Part shown: piece after piece, positions 48,705 to 57,946 of the stretch | Numbering within the stretch: the first letter of the stretch is position 1 | How the letters are laid out: every line of letters starts with the position of its first letter | Assembly: GCA_037481615.1 (NCBI GenBank) | Contig: JBBFLI010000009.1 | Source: SpSt-501 sp037481615 | GTDB lineage: Bacteria; Desulfobacterota; Desulfobacteria; Desulfobacterales; SpSt-501 | DNA length: 64,000 nt | Strand: one strand, 5' to 3' | Program-made: the position numbers and the translations under genes | Notes under the pieces: generated by a model | What the model was told of the DNA's origin: nothing | What the model saw: only the letters and a program-made list of their open reading frames with translations | Databases searched by the model: none

Positions 48705-49472
48705 TCACGCGCTTCGGCCCAGTTCGCTCACGCTCTTCGCGTTGATTTCGTCCACCGCGCGCATGAGCCGTTGATAGGACTCATAGCCGCGCAGAATCTC
48801 GATCATCTCCACCATGCCCCGGACGGCCTCCACGTTGGACATTTCGAGAAAACCCTGGGCGAGGTCGAACTCCGCGAGCGGCGCCCCGCCGCCCGGGGGC
48901 GGGGCGAAATAGCCGTTTTCGGCGCGGACGAGCGCCTCGGCCGGGATCTCCTCGACGCGCAGGCGGCCGACGTCGCGCTCGTCCACGCGCACGGTCCCGT
49001 CGCGTCCCACGCTGACCATCGCCCGGCCGCCCGCGGCCCGGCCGCCCTCGATCCGGATCTCTCCGCCCTCCCCCTGGACCGGCCAGCCCTCTTGGGTCAC
49101 GAGCACGCCCTCGGCGTTCAAGGTGAAGTTGCCGCGCCGGGTGTAGCGGGTGCCGGCGGGGGACTCGACGGTGAAGAACCCCGGCCCGTTCAGGGCGAGG
49201 TCGAGGGGATTGCCGGTCTGGCGGAGGGCGCCGGGCGCGGGGTCGACCCTCGCCTCCCAGGCGATCCAGAAGCGGCTCGCATCCGGGACGCGGGGATAAG
49301 GGGGCAGGACCTCGCGGGGGCGATTTTCCTCGTCCAGCACGTAGGCCCGGAACGAAACCGCCTGCCGCTTGAACCCCGTCGTCTGCAGGTTGGCCAGGTT
49401 GTTGGCCGTGACTTCGAGCCGCTTCTCGTACGCCAGGGCGGCCGCCGCCGCCATGTAGATCTCACCGCTCAT
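48705..49472 (-). CDS. flgF: flagellar proximal rod protein FlgF
   Basis: A 255-residue rod-family protein: GEIYMAAAAALAYEKRLEVT, ANNLANLQTTGFKRQAVSFR at the start; GFLEMSNVEAVRGMVEMIEI near the end. Similar to FlgG but more divergent, as expected for FlgF. First gene of the flgF-G-A-H-I-J operon behind a sigma-54 promoter. Confidence 0.93.
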   Translation of the reverse strand: MSGEIYMAAAAALAYEKRLEVTANNLANLQTTGFKRQAVSFRAYVLDEENRPREVLPPYPRVPDASRFWIAWEARVDPAPGALRQTGNPLDLALNGPGFFTVESPAGTRYTRRGNFTLNAEGVLVTQEGWPVQGEGGEIRIEGGRAAGGRAMVSVGRDGTVRVDERDVGRLRVEEIPAEALVRAENGYFAPPPGGGAPLAEFDLAQGFLEMSNVEAVRGMVEMIEILRGYESYQRLMRAVDEINAKSVSELGRSA

Positions 49473-49524
49473 CGTCGACCTCCGGGCACGGACAAGCGCC
49501 GCAGGATTGCCTCGCCCGAGTTAT

Positions 49525-49542
49525 AAGCAAATGCCGTGCCCG
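49525..49542 (-). promoter_or_regulatory. sigma-54 promoter of flgF-G-A-H-I-J
   Basis: Minus strand CGGGCACGGCATTTGCTT. The GG (49539-49540) and GC (49527-49528) are 10 bases apart; 11 of 13 consensus positions of TTGGCACG-N4-TTGCT agree. Predicted start near 49515, 43 bases before flgF. It sits in the 198-base gap after the DUF2802-like gene. Confidence 0.7.
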
Positions 49543-49670
49543 TCCCGCCGCGTGCGGCGCCTCCCGCGACCGAACTGCGCCGCCAGGGCCTCCGCATGCA
49601 TCCCGCGCGAACGGCGGTCAGCCGCTTCCGCGCGAGACCGGCAATTCTTGCCGGGGGGAGGAGGCATCGT

Positions 49671-50171
49671 TCAGGCAGGCGCCGCCCGCCGCACCTTCAA
49701 GGCGAGCTCGGCCTCGTCCAGGGAAAGCCCGCTGCGTTGTGCGGCCTCCTCGAGCGGACAGCCCGCCGTCGCCTGCTCGACCAGCCCGGCGTAACGTTCC
49801 TCCGCCGCGGACGCCTCCTCGCCCGCCGCCTCCCCCAGCCGGAAGGGCCTCGAGAGGGATGCCGCCTCCGCAGCGGTTTCGCGGGGGCTCTGGAGCCGTT
49901 GTTCGACCGTCGACAGGATCTCCTCCAGCCGCGCCTGCTCGGCCTCGACCGCCGCACGGATCCGCCACAGGGACTGCTCGGCCTGCTGGCGCAGGATCTG
50001 GATGAGGATCTCGCCCTCGAATCCGGGAAGTGCTTCCCCCGCGGAGGCACCGCTTCGCCCGCCGGGTTTCCTTGCCCCACGGCGCAGACGGGCGAGGATC
50101 AGCGCGCTCAGCAGGAGCTGGAGTCCCCCGACCCAATGATCCCAGCGCAACCCTTCCATCCATTCCATCAT
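49671..50171 (-). CDS. DUF2802/DUF6115-like membrane-anchored protein
   Basis: A 166-residue protein. One N-terminal membrane helix (VGGLQLLLSALILARL), a Gly/Arg linker, a coiled coil (QAEQSLWRIRAAVEAEQARL) and a C-terminal HTH-like helical pair (ERYAGLVEQATAGCPLEEAA, SGLSLDEAELALKV). Proteins of this plan commonly follow fliA in flagellar operons. Function unknown. Confidence 0.75.
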   Translation of the reverse strand: MMEWMEGLRWDHWVGGLQLLLSALILARLRRGARKPGGRSGASAGEALPGFEGEILIQILRQQAEQSLWRIRAAVEAEQARLEEILSTVEQRLQSPRETAAEAASLSRPFRLGEAAGEEASAAEERYAGLVEQATAGCPLEEAAQRSGLSLDEAELALKVRRAAPA

Positions 50172-50203
50172 CGCCTCTTCCTCCGCCCCTCGTCCCGCGG
50201 GGC

Positions 50204-50479
50204 TCAGATGCGGATATCGATACGCCGCCCCCGGCAGGGATCTTCCTCGGCGCGGCCCCCGCCGACCCCCTTCACACTGTCTTCCGGCCCCCGGGCCTCG
50301 CCCGGCGAAGCGGCTTTCCGTCCCGGCTCCTCCCCGGTCCCGGGGCTCTCCTCGCCGTCGTGCTGGAGGAATCTCCGGAAAGCCTGCTCCTTCCCGGCAT
50401 CCCGGCGGGGCTCGGCGGGGTTGACCCGCTCGGCCCGGCCGGTCGCCGGCACGGGTCGCGGGAAAACGACCGGTTCCAT
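50204..50479 (-). CDS. hypothetical small protein of the flhA-fliA operon
   Basis: A 91-residue, hydrophilic, probably disordered protein. It opens with PVVFPRPVPATGRAERVN and ends in RRIDIRI. Genes of this size with a similar start and an 'IDIRI/IDIKV' end occur between fliA and DUF2802 genes in other flagellar clusters, so the gene is likely real. Function unknown. Confidence 0.55.
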   Translation of the reverse strand: MEPVVFPRPVPATGRAERVNPAEPRRDAGKEQAFRRFLQHDGEESPGTGEEPGRKAASPGEARGPEDSVKGVGGGRAEEDPCRGRRIDIRI

Positions 50480-50517
50480 GGGCGGTCCCCTCCTCGACGG
50501 CGTCTCCGCATCCGGCC

Positions 50518-51309
50518 TCAGCCGTCGGGGTCCTCGATCAGGCGTTCCTTGCGCAGCTTGTTCCTCAGCCGCAGGATCGCCTGGGAGTGGATCTGGGAAA
50601 CCCGGGACTCGGTGATGTTGAGGACTTTCCCGGTTTCCTTCATCGTCAGTTCTTCGAGGTGATAGAGCGTGATCACGAGCTTCTCCTTTTCGGGGAGCTG
50701 CTCGATCGCCCGCGCGAGCGCCTCTTTCAACTCCTTGAGCCGCGTCCGGCTCAAGGCATCCTCGTCGTTCTGGATCAGGTATTGGGTGAGCTTTTCCTTC
50801 TCATCGCGCGAGGCGACCCCGAGCTCCTCGAAACTGATGAAGGAGATTCCGGCCAGCTGCCGCGTGCGGTGCAACTCCTCGAGGCCCACCCCCATCTCGG
50901 TGGCGAGTTCGACGTCCTCGGGCTCCCGCCCCAGGCGCTGCTCGAGGCGCTGGCAGGCATTCTCCATCTCCCGCAGTTTGCGTCGCGAGGAGCGCGAGAG
51001 GTAATCGCGCGCCCGCAGTTCGCTGAGGATCGCCCCCTTGATGCGGAAGGCCGCGTAGGTCATGAACTTGTTGTCCCGCCGCGGGTCGTAGCGGTCGACG
51101 GCCTGGATCAGGCCGATCACGCCGACGTTGATCAGGTCGTCCAGCTCGACCGTGGACGGCAGGTGGGCCGCGATCCGCTGGACGATGCGCTTGACGTAGG
51201 GCAGATATTCCCGGATCAGCTGCTCGCGGTAGGCGGAGCGTTTGCGCGCCGAAGCCCGCGGTCTGCGTTCCTCCGCAGGCGCCGGCATGCCCGAAGTCGC
51301 GTAACGCAA
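50518..51309 (-). CDS. fliA: RNA polymerase sigma-28 factor FliA
   Basis: A 263-residue sigma factor. Region 2 (EYLPYVKRIVQRIAAHLPST, DDLINVGVIGLIQAVDRYDP, FMTYAAFRIKGAILSELRAR) and region 4 (LPEKEKLVITLYHLEELTMK, NITESRVSQIHSQAILRLRN). It starts at TTG, five bases after GGAGG. It transcribes late flagellar and chemotaxis genes; candidate targets here are the promoters at 19255 and 44522. Confidence 0.96.
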   Translation of the reverse strand: MRYATSGMPAPAEERRPRASARKRSAYREQLIREYLPYVKRIVQRIAAHLPSTVELDDLINVGVIGLIQAVDRYDPRRDNKFMTYAAFRIKGAILSELRARDYLSRSSRRKLREMENACQRLEQRLGREPEDVELATEMGVGLEELHRTRQLAGISFISFEELGVASRDEKEKLTQYLIQNDEDALSRTRLKELKEALARAIEQLPEKEKLVITLYHLEELTMKETGKVLNITESRVSQIHSQAILRLRNKLRKERLIEDPDG

Positions 51310-51321
51310 GGTTTCCTCCCC

Positions 51322-52218
51322 TCAGGGGTGATGGCTGCGCACCAGATGGTGCCAGAAGAGATGGGTGTCTCCTTTCGGCCGATGGGCGGGCGGGGTCGCG
51401 ATCAGCCGGCGGGCGAGATCCGCGAAGCACCGCCCGGCCCGGGAATCCGGATAGAGCTCGCTCACCAGCCGCTGGTGCTTCACCCCGCGGGCGAGCCGGT
51501 CGTCGCGCAGGATGTGGCCCCAGTACTCGACGCGGATGTCCAGGAAGCGCCCGGTGACGAGCTCGAGCTGCCGGAACACCTCGCGGGCCTCGCGGGGGCT
51601 GGAAGCCAGGTTGACGAGCAGCTTGCAAGACTTCTCCGCGTACTTGAGCGAAAGCACCTTCATCAGCGCGTAGGCGTCGGTGATCGCCGTCGGCTCGGGG
51701 GAGACGACCACGACGATCTCCTGGGCCATCACGCTGAAATCCATGACGTTCGAGGAGATCCCGGCCGCCGTGTCGATGAGCAGCAGATCCACCCCGTCGA
51801 TGAGGCGGTCGAGGTCGGAGAAGAGCTGCAGTTTCTGCTCGGCGTTGAGGCGCGTGAGCTCCTGGATGCCGGAGGCCGCCGGCAGGATCTGCATGCGTCC
51901 CGGCCCCTCGGCGAGGATGTCGGCGAGCATGCGCTCGCCGCGGATGACATGGGAGATGTTCCAGCGGGGGGCGATCCCCAGGAGCACGTCCAGGTTGCCC
52001 AGCCCCAGGTCGGCATCGAGAATCATGACCTTCTTGCCCAGGCGGCTGAGCGTGAAGCCGAGGTTGGCGACGATGTTCGTCTTGCCGACCCCCCCCTTGC
52101 CGCTGGTCACGGCCAGGACCCGTGTGGGTACCCGCTCCCGCCTCGGCGGTGGCCCGCCGCCGCCTTTTTCCTCCCGGCGCGGCAGCGGGATGACCTTTCC
52201 GGAAACCCTCTGGCTCAT
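51322..52218 (-). CDS. flhG: flagellar number regulator FlhG (MinD-like ATPase)
   Basis: A 298-residue ParA/MinD ATPase. Deviant Walker A SGKGGVGKTN (about 39-48), DADLGLGNLDVLLGI, LIDTAAGISSNVMDF. It limits flagellar number and interacts with FlhF and, in some species, sigma-54 activators. The N-terminal RVSGKVIPLPRREEK is basic, as in FlhG proteins. 28 bases after flhF. Confidence 0.95.
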   Translation of the reverse strand: MSQRVSGKVIPLPRREEKGGGGPPPRRERVPTRVLAVTSGKGGVGKTNIVANLGFTLSRLGKKVMILDADLGLGNLDVLLGIAPRWNISHVIRGERMLADILAEGPGRMQILPAASGIQELTRLNAEQKLQLFSDLDRLIDGVDLLLIDTAAGISSNVMDFSVMAQEIVVVVSPEPTAITDAYALMKVLSLKYAEKSCKLLVNLASSPREAREVFRQLELVTGRFLDIRVEYWGHILRDDRLARGVKHQRLVSELYPDSRAGRCFADLARRLIATPPAHRPKGDTHLFWHHLVRSHHP

Positions 52219-52246
52219 GACGTGAGGAACCCCTCCCCTTTGGCCG

Positions 52247-53644
52247 TCACAGACGCACGGAATACCTTGGCCGCGCGAGGCCGACCGCATCCCGCCCGCC
52301 GACGGTCCCGCTTTCGGCGCTGATGCACGTGCGGCAGGGCTGGAACCCCTCGGCCTCGGCTGCGGCCGCGGACGCGAAACGGCGCAGATGCCCCGCCTTG
52401 ATCCGCTGCGCCCACTTGCATCCTCCGCGGTGGTAGAGCTCGGAGTTGCGGTTGGCGACGAACGCCGCCTCCTCGACGGGCGTCGGATCCCCTGCGGCCG
52501 CCGGCTCCGCGGTTTCCGCGCCGTCCGGTTGCGGCCACAGCCTCGCCGTCAGCCAAACGAGGGGGTGTTCCGCCAGGTCTTCCGGCACCCGCCGACCCGT
52601 CCCGAGCCAGGAAAGGGGCAGGCGGCTCCACCGTGCGGCACCCAGGACCGCCCCGGGGAAAACGGTTTCGTCGAGGCGCGTGAAGGCGATCGAGCGGACG
52701 CCGTGCCCCGTCCAGTCCCCGATCAGCCGGCGGTGATCCGCGTCGCGCAACCCCGCCGGGACGACCAGATGGATCTCCCGGCAACCGATGGCGGAGAGCC
52801 GGCGCACGTTTTCGAGGCGCCGTTCGTCCTCCCCGGGCCCGACCCCTGCCGTATCGATCAGAACCCACTCCCGGCTCGACCAGTTGCGGATCGCGCAAAC
52901 GGCCTCCTCGGCCGAGCGGGCGGCGGCGAAGGGAACCCGGAGCGCGGCGGCGTAACTCCGCAACTCCTCCGCGCCGCCGATCCGCCGGTCGTCCAAGCTG
53001 AGGAGCGCCACCCGCCGCCCGCGCCGCAGCACTTCGCGCGCGGCGAGCTTGGCCGCAAGCGTGGTCTTCCCCGCGCCCGGCCCGCCGACGAAGGCCGATC
53101 GGCGCGGGGAGGCCTCGGCGGCCGTGAACTCGCAGACGCCCAGATCCTCCAGAATCTCTGCCGCCGCTTCCTTCTGGCGCTCCGGGGGAGATGCGGGGTT
53201 CCAGGCCGGGGATCGGGTGAGCCGCTCGACCCACAGGCCGGCGATTTCCGGTTCCACGCCGCCGGCGATCAGGCGGCGGCGAAAATCGTCGTCGAGGCCC
53301 GCGCGCCCGCGGGGGGGCGCGACGGGATTCTCCGCCGCGAGGCGGCCGGCGAGCGCTCGCAGGCGCGACGACCAGACCGGAAGCCTTCCCCGGCGGAGGC
53401 CCTCGGGCTCAACCGGGCTGTCGCCGCCCGCGCATAAACCGGCGCTTGACGATGCCGCCGCGGACGGCTCGGCCGCATCGACGGCGGCGGTCACCTCGAC
53501 CCGCCGGGTGCGCGCGAAACCCAGACTCGAGGGAAACCGGCGCAGGCTCCGCGCCGACAGGATGACGGCGTCGGGGCCGAATTCCTCCCGGATCTGTCGC
53601 AAGGCCTCGGTCATCGTCGGGGCTTCAAATCGCTTCAGGCGCAT
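52247..53644 (-). CDS. flhF: flagellar GTPase FlhF with C-terminal Ada-like zinc domain
   Basis: A 465-residue SRP-type GTPase that positions the flagellum. N-terminal B domain (RLKRFEAPTMTEALRQIREE), then NG domain with P-loop GGPGAGKTT (187-195), DTAG (264-267) and FTRLDE (321-326). Beyond residue 390 is an extra domain, FVANRNSELYHRGGCKW then GFQPCRTC (394-441; His405, Cys409, Cys437, Cys440), that resembles the Ada metal-binding fold. I know no FlhF with this tail. It overlaps flhA by 20 bases. Confidence 0.93.
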   Translation of the reverse strand: MRLKRFEAPTMTEALRQIREEFGPDAVILSARSLRRFPSSLGFARTRRVEVTAAVDAAEPSAAASSSAGLCAGGDSPVEPEGLRRGRLPVWSSRLRALAGRLAAENPVAPPRGRAGLDDDFRRRLIAGGVEPEIAGLWVERLTRSPAWNPASPPERQKEAAAEILEDLGVCEFTAAEASPRRSAFVGGPGAGKTTLAAKLAAREVLRRGRRVALLSLDDRRIGGAEELRSYAAALRVPFAAARSAEEAVCAIRNWSSREWVLIDTAGVGPGEDERRLENVRRLSAIGCREIHLVVPAGLRDADHRRLIGDWTGHGVRSIAFTRLDETVFPGAVLGAARWSRLPLSWLGTGRRVPEDLAEHPLVWLTARLWPQPDGAETAEPAAAGDPTPVEEAAFVANRNSELYHRGGCKWAQRIKAGHLRRFASAAAAEAEGFQPCRTCISAESGTVGGRDAVGLARPRYSVRL

Positions 53645-55736
53645 CGCTCAACTCCACCGATCCGATCGAGCGGATCTCGACGCTGTTCAGGATCTCCTCG
53701 TAGGAGAGCACGGTCAGGTTGGGCATGAACCGGTCGACCAGCCGCTTGAAGGCCAGACGCACCGGGGCCGAGGCGAGCACGACCGGCTGCAGGTTGCGGG
53801 CCGCGGCGCGCTCGATCTGACGCCCCAGGCTGCCCATCATCCGCCGGGCCGTCGCAGGATCGATCGCCAGCACCCGCCCCGCCTCGCCGCGGTGCAGCGC
53901 CTCGAGCAGCGCCTGCTCCACGTCGGGCCCCAGGGTGATGGCCGAGATCGTCCCCTCGGCCGAGGCGTGCAGGCGGGTGATCGTCCGGGCGAGCGCGCGG
54001 CGCACATGCTCGGTCAGGGCGTCGGTGTCCTTGGTCACCGGCGCCCAATCGGCGAGCGCTTCGAGGATCTGCGGCAAGTCGCGGATCGGCACCTGTTCCC
54101 GCAGCAGGTTCTGCAGGACCTTCACCACCGCCCCGAGAGAGAGCAGGTTGGGGATGAGTTCCTCGATCACCTTGGGGTGGGACTGCCGCAGGGGGTCGAG
54201 CATCCGCTGGACTTCCTGCCGCCCGAGCAGCTCGTGGGCGTGGCGGCGGACCGTCTCCGAGAAATGCGTGGTCAGCACCGTCACCGCGTCGACGACGGTG
54301 TAGCCGCGGGAAACCGCCTCGTCGCGGGCGGATTCGCGGATCCAGGTGGCCGGCAGGCCGTAGGTCGGCTCGCGGGTCGGGATCCCGTCGAGTTCGCCCT
54401 CGGCTCCGCCGGGGTTGAGCGCGAGGCAGAACTGCGGCATCAGCTCCGCGCGGGCGACCTCGTTGCCCTTGAGCAGGATCAGGTACTCGCCGGAGTTGAG
54501 CTGCATGTTGTCCTGGATGTGCACCGGGGGCAGCACGACTCCCAGCTCGAGGGCGAGCTGGCGTCGGATCGCCTTGATGCGCTCGAGAAGCTCGCCGTTC
54601 TGGCGGGCGTCGACGAAGGGGATCAGCCCGTAGCCGACCTCGACCGCGAGCAGATCGACCGGCGGCGGGGAAACGAGGCCCTCCGCGGCGGAAGGGGGGG
54701 AAGCCGACTCCCGCTCGGCCCGGGCGGCGCGTTCCGCCGCCTTGCGCACCGAGGCGAGCTTCCAGGCGAGCAGGCCCGAAGCGGCGGAGAGGGCGAGGAA
54801 GGGCAGCGTCGGCAACCCGGGGACGAGGGCGAAGCCGAAGAGCACGGCGGAGGCCATGCCGACCGGGCGGGGGTGGAAAAGGATCTGGGAGGCCATCTCG
54901 CCGCCCAGGCTCGACTCGTTCCCCGCGCGGCTGACGATGATGCCCGCGGCGGTGGAAATCACGAGGGCCGGGATCTGGGAGACCAGCCCGTCGCCCACGG
55001 TGAGGATGGTGTAGTTCTGGGCCGCGGCCCCGAAGCCCATGCCCTTCTGGAAGACCCCGATCGCGAGCCCGCCGAAAATGTTGATCAGCGTGATCAGCAC
55101 CCCGGCCACGGCGTCCCCGCGGACGAACTTGTTGGCGCCGTCCATCGCCCCGTAGTACTCGGCTTCGCGCGCCAGACGCTCGCGGCGCTCGCGGGCTTCC
55201 TGCTCGCTGATGAACCCCGCGTTCAGGTCGGCGTCGATGCTCATCTGCTTTCCGGGCATGGCATCGAGCGTGAAGCGGGCGGCCACCTCGGCGATGCGGC
55301 CCGCCCCCTTGGTGATCACGGCGAAATTGATGACGACGAGGATGGCGAACACGATCAGGCCGACGACGTAGTTTCCGCCGACGACGAAGCCGCCGAAGGA
55401 CTTGATGATGTTGCCCGCGGCGGCGGTCCCCTCGTTGCCGTTCAGCAGGATCGCCCGCGTGGTGGCGATGTTCAGGGTCAGCCGGAAGAGCGTCGCCAGG
55501 AGCAGAACCGACGGGAAGACCGAGAACTCGAGCGGCCGCTGGACGTACATCGAGACGAGCAGGATCACGAGCGCGAGCGTGATGCTGAAGGCGAGCAGCA
55601 GATCGAGCGCGAAGGGCGGAAGCGGGATCACCATGAAGACGAGGATCCCGACGACGGCCGCGCCGAGGGTGAGATCGGAGCCTTTCAAGAGCCTCGGGAA
55701 GATCGCGCCGGGGTCGGTCGCCGGGACTGCCGTCAT
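53625..55736 (-). CDS. flhA: flagellar export apparatus protein FlhA
   Basis: A 703-residue protein. Eight membrane helices in residues 20-320 (VVGILVFMVIPLPPFALDLL, IVFAILVVINFAVITKGAGR, GVLITLINIFGGLAIGVF), then the cytoplasmic domain that receives substrates and chaperones. FHIPEP-family motifs ARFTLDAMPGKQMSIDADLN and LVSQIPALVISTAAGIIVSR are intact. Confidence 0.97.
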   Translation of the reverse strand: MTAVPATDPGAIFPRLLKGSDLTLGAAVVGILVFMVIPLPPFALDLLLAFSITLALVILLVSMYVQRPLEFSVFPSVLLLATLFRLTLNIATTRAILLNGNEGTAAAGNIIKSFGGFVVGGNYVVGLIVFAILVVINFAVITKGAGRIAEVAARFTLDAMPGKQMSIDADLNAGFISEQEARERRERLAREAEYYGAMDGANKFVRGDAVAGVLITLINIFGGLAIGVFQKGMGFGAAAQNYTILTVGDGLVSQIPALVISTAAGIIVSRAGNESSLGGEMASQILFHPRPVGMASAVLFGFALVPGLPTLPFLALSAASGLLAWKLASVRKAAERAARAERESASPPSAAEGLVSPPPVDLLAVEVGYGLIPFVDARQNGELLERIKAIRRQLALELGVVLPPVHIQDNMQLNSGEYLILLKGNEVARAELMPQFCLALNPGGAEGELDGIPTREPTYGLPATWIRESARDEAVSRGYTVVDAVTVLTTHFSETVRRHAHELLGRQEVQRMLDPLRQSHPKVIEELIPNLLSLGAVVKVLQNLLREQVPIRDLPQILEALADWAPVTKDTDALTEHVRRALARTITRLHASAEGTISAITLGPDVEQALLEALHRGEAGRVLAIDPATARRMMGSLGRQIERAAARNLQPVVLASAPVRLAFKRLVDRFMPNLTVLSYEEILNSVEIRSIGSVELSDAPEAI

Positions 55737-55784
55737 GCACTCTTCTCCGGTTCGGATCGAAGCCTCACGTCAGGCCGTGGGTTG

Positions 55785-55800
55785 TGCATTTTCCATGCCG
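55785..55800 (-). promoter_or_regulatory. sigma-54-like promoter of flhA-flhF-flhG-fliA
   Basis: Minus strand CGGCATGGAAAATGCA. GG (55798-55799) and GC (55786-55787) are 10 bases apart; the -24 box is GGCATG and the -12 box ATGCA, so weaker than the other two. Start predicted near 55774. The gap of 338 bases between flhB and flhA otherwise holds no gene I can support. Confidence 0.5.
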
Positions 55801-56074
55801 GGCCCCCCCTCTTTCCGCCCGCGGCCCCACCCTCGTTTCGCCCCGCCGCATCCCAGATGGATGGGTCGATCCCGACATGCGTTCGGGGGAAATCCCGCTT
55901 GACCGCCACAAGATCTGGGGGGAGCCCGCCGCCGAGGCCCGCAAGCGGCGGGGGGGAAGTCAGGGGGTGGGAAGGGGGACCCGCCGGCGGGAAGCGCGCG
56001 GCGACAATTTTTTGTCGGCGAAAGCCGCCGGGCCGCTGACGAGGCGGAAGGGTCCGGGTTTCCCCCGCCTTTCC

Positions 56075-57148
56075 TCAGAGACGGCTGCGCCCCTTCAGGC
56101 GGTAGACGTAGGCCAGCACCTCGGCCACCGCCCGGTAAAGCTCGACCGGGACGGTGTCGCCGATGTCGGTCAAGCGGAAGAGGGACCGGGCGAGCGGGGG
56201 GTTTTCGACGACGGGCACCCCGTGCTCGGAGGCGATGCGCCGGATGCGCTCGGCGACGTGGTCGGCCCCCTTGGCCACGACCTTCGGGGCGGCCATCACC
56301 GCCGGGTCGAAGCGCAGGGCGACGGCCAGGTGCGTGGGGTTGACGACGACGACGTCGGCCCGCGGGACCTCGGCCATCATGCGGCGGTAGGCGACCTGGC
56401 GCTGGATGCTGCGGATCCGGGCCTTGACCGCCGGGTCGCCCTCGGTCTGCCGGCGCTCGTCCTTCACCTCTTGCTTGGTCATCTTGAGGTTTTCCTCGTA
56501 CTGCCAGCGCTGGTAGAGGGTGTCGAGCGCGGCGAGCAGCGTCATCGCGATCCCCGAGAAAAGCAGAATGCGCATCACCCCCTCGAAGGCGAACCCCCGG
56601 ATCGAACCGAGATCCAGGCGCACGAGGGTGGGCATCTCGCTGCGCATCCCCCAGACCACCGCCGCCGCGACCGTGCCGACGAGGGCGAGCTTCACGAGCG
56701 ACTTGGCGAGTTCGAAGGCGCCGCGCAGGGAAAAGATGCGCTTCAGGCCCGCGAGCGGGTTCAATTTCGACCATTTGGGCTGCAGGGCCTCGGCGTGGAA
56801 CTCGACCCCGATCTGGAAGGCGTTGCCGAGGAAACCGGCGAGGAGCAGCGGCAGGCAGACGGGGGCCAGAAGCGAAAGCACCTCCGCGGCCAGCTCGGAA
56901 AGGAGCGCGGTGGCATCCTCCAGGCGGCCGATCCGCAGGGTGTGCAACCGCGCGTAGATGCCGCCGACCAGCCGGATGCTGCGGTCGAGGAGCGCCCCGC
57001 CGCCGAACACGAAAACACCGAGCAGGGTGAAGAGCAGGAGCGTCGAGGGGATCTCGCGGCTGAGGGCCACCTGGCCGCGGCGGCGGGCCTCCTGGCGCCG
57101 CTTGGCGGTAGCGCGCTCGGTTCGTTCCTGGCCCCCCGCCTCGGCCAC
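56075..57148 (-). CDS. flhB: flagellar export switch protein FlhB
   Basis: A 357-residue protein. Four membrane helices in residues 30-210, and the autocleavage site NPTH in DVVVVNPTHLAVALRFDP (Asn about residue 269). Cleavage switches export from hook to filament substrates. Charged N-terminus (QERTERATAKRRQEARRRGQ). Normal length. Confidence 0.97.
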   Translation of the reverse strand: MAEAGGQERTERATAKRRQEARRRGQVALSREIPSTLLLFTLLGVFVFGGGALLDRSIRLVGGIYARLHTLRIGRLEDATALLSELAAEVLSLLAPVCLPLLLAGFLGNAFQIGVEFHAEALQPKWSKLNPLAGLKRIFSLRGAFELAKSLVKLALVGTVAAAVVWGMRSEMPTLVRLDLGSIRGFAFEGVMRILLFSGIAMTLLAALDTLYQRWQYEENLKMTKQEVKDERRQTEGDPAVKARIRSIQRQVAYRRMMAEVPRADVVVVNPTHLAVALRFDPAVMAAPKVVAKGADHVAERIRRIASEHGVPVVENPPLARSLFRLTDIGDTVPVELYRAVAEVLAYVYRLKGRSRL

Positions 57149-57158
57149 GCCCCGTCCC

Positions 57159-57929
57159 TCAGCGAAGCAGCTGCAGCATCAGCCGCGGCGCCCCGGCGAA
57201 GAGCCCGCCCAGCCAGGAGACGAGATGCGGCAGGCTCAGGCCGAGGAGAAGCAGACCGAGCGCGATGTGTAAGGGCAGGGAGACGACGAAGATGTTCATC
57301 TGCGGCACGGTGCGCGCGACCACGGCGAAGGCGACGGTCGCCAGAACGAGGGCGACGATGACCGGCGCCCCGGCGCGCAGGCCGTTTTCGAACACCCCGG
57401 CCGTGAGCCGCATCAGGCGTTCGACCGTCGCCGAGCCGGCCTGGAATCCGTTCGGCGGCAGGATCGTGAAGCTCTCGGCCAGGGCGCGGATGATGCCGTG
57501 GTGGCCGTCGGCCGCGAGAAAGACCAGGGTGGCGACCAGGCCGAGCAGCTGGCCGAGGAGCGCCACCTGGTCCTCGGTCGTCGGGTCCATGACCTCGGCG
57601 ATCGCAAGCCCCATCTGGTATCCGGCCAGCTCGCCGGCGAGATGGACGGCCTCGAAGATCACCCGGATCGCCACCCCGGCGAGCAGCCCGATCATCATTT
57701 CACCCGCGGCGGCGACCCCCAGGCGCAGGACGTCGGCCTCGAAGGGCAGGGCCCCCGGCCCGACCCGCGCGGCGAGAAGCAGGCTCGCGGCGAGCGCGAA
57801 GCCGAGGCGGAAGAGGACCGGGAGCCCGGCGTTGTTCCAGAAGGGAAGCGCGAGGAGGAAGGCGCCCGTGCGCAGGAACACCAGGAGCAACCCCTGCAGC
57901 TCGGCCAGGCTGAGCGAAACGGTGAGCAT
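57159..57929 (-). CDS. fliR: flagellar export protein FliR
   Basis: A 256-residue protein with six membrane helices (LLLVFLRTGAFLLALPFWNN, GVAAAGEMMIGLLAGVAIRV, MNIFVVSLPLHIALGLLLLG). With FliP and FliQ it forms the export gate. Ten bases after it comes flhB, in the usual order. Confidence 0.96.
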   Translation of the reverse strand: MLTVSLSLAELQGLLLVFLRTGAFLLALPFWNNAGLPVLFRLGFALAASLLLAARVGPGALPFEADVLRLGVAAAGEMMIGLLAGVAIRVIFEAVHLAGELAGYQMGLAIAEVMDPTTEDQVALLGQLLGLVATLVFLAADGHHGIIRALAESFTILPPNGFQAGSATVERLMRLTAGVFENGLRAGAPVIVALVLATVAFAVVARTVPQMNIFVVSLPLHIALGLLLLGLSLPHLVSWLGGLFAGAPRLMLQLLR

Positions 57930-57946
57930 AACCCGCCCGCGACGCT

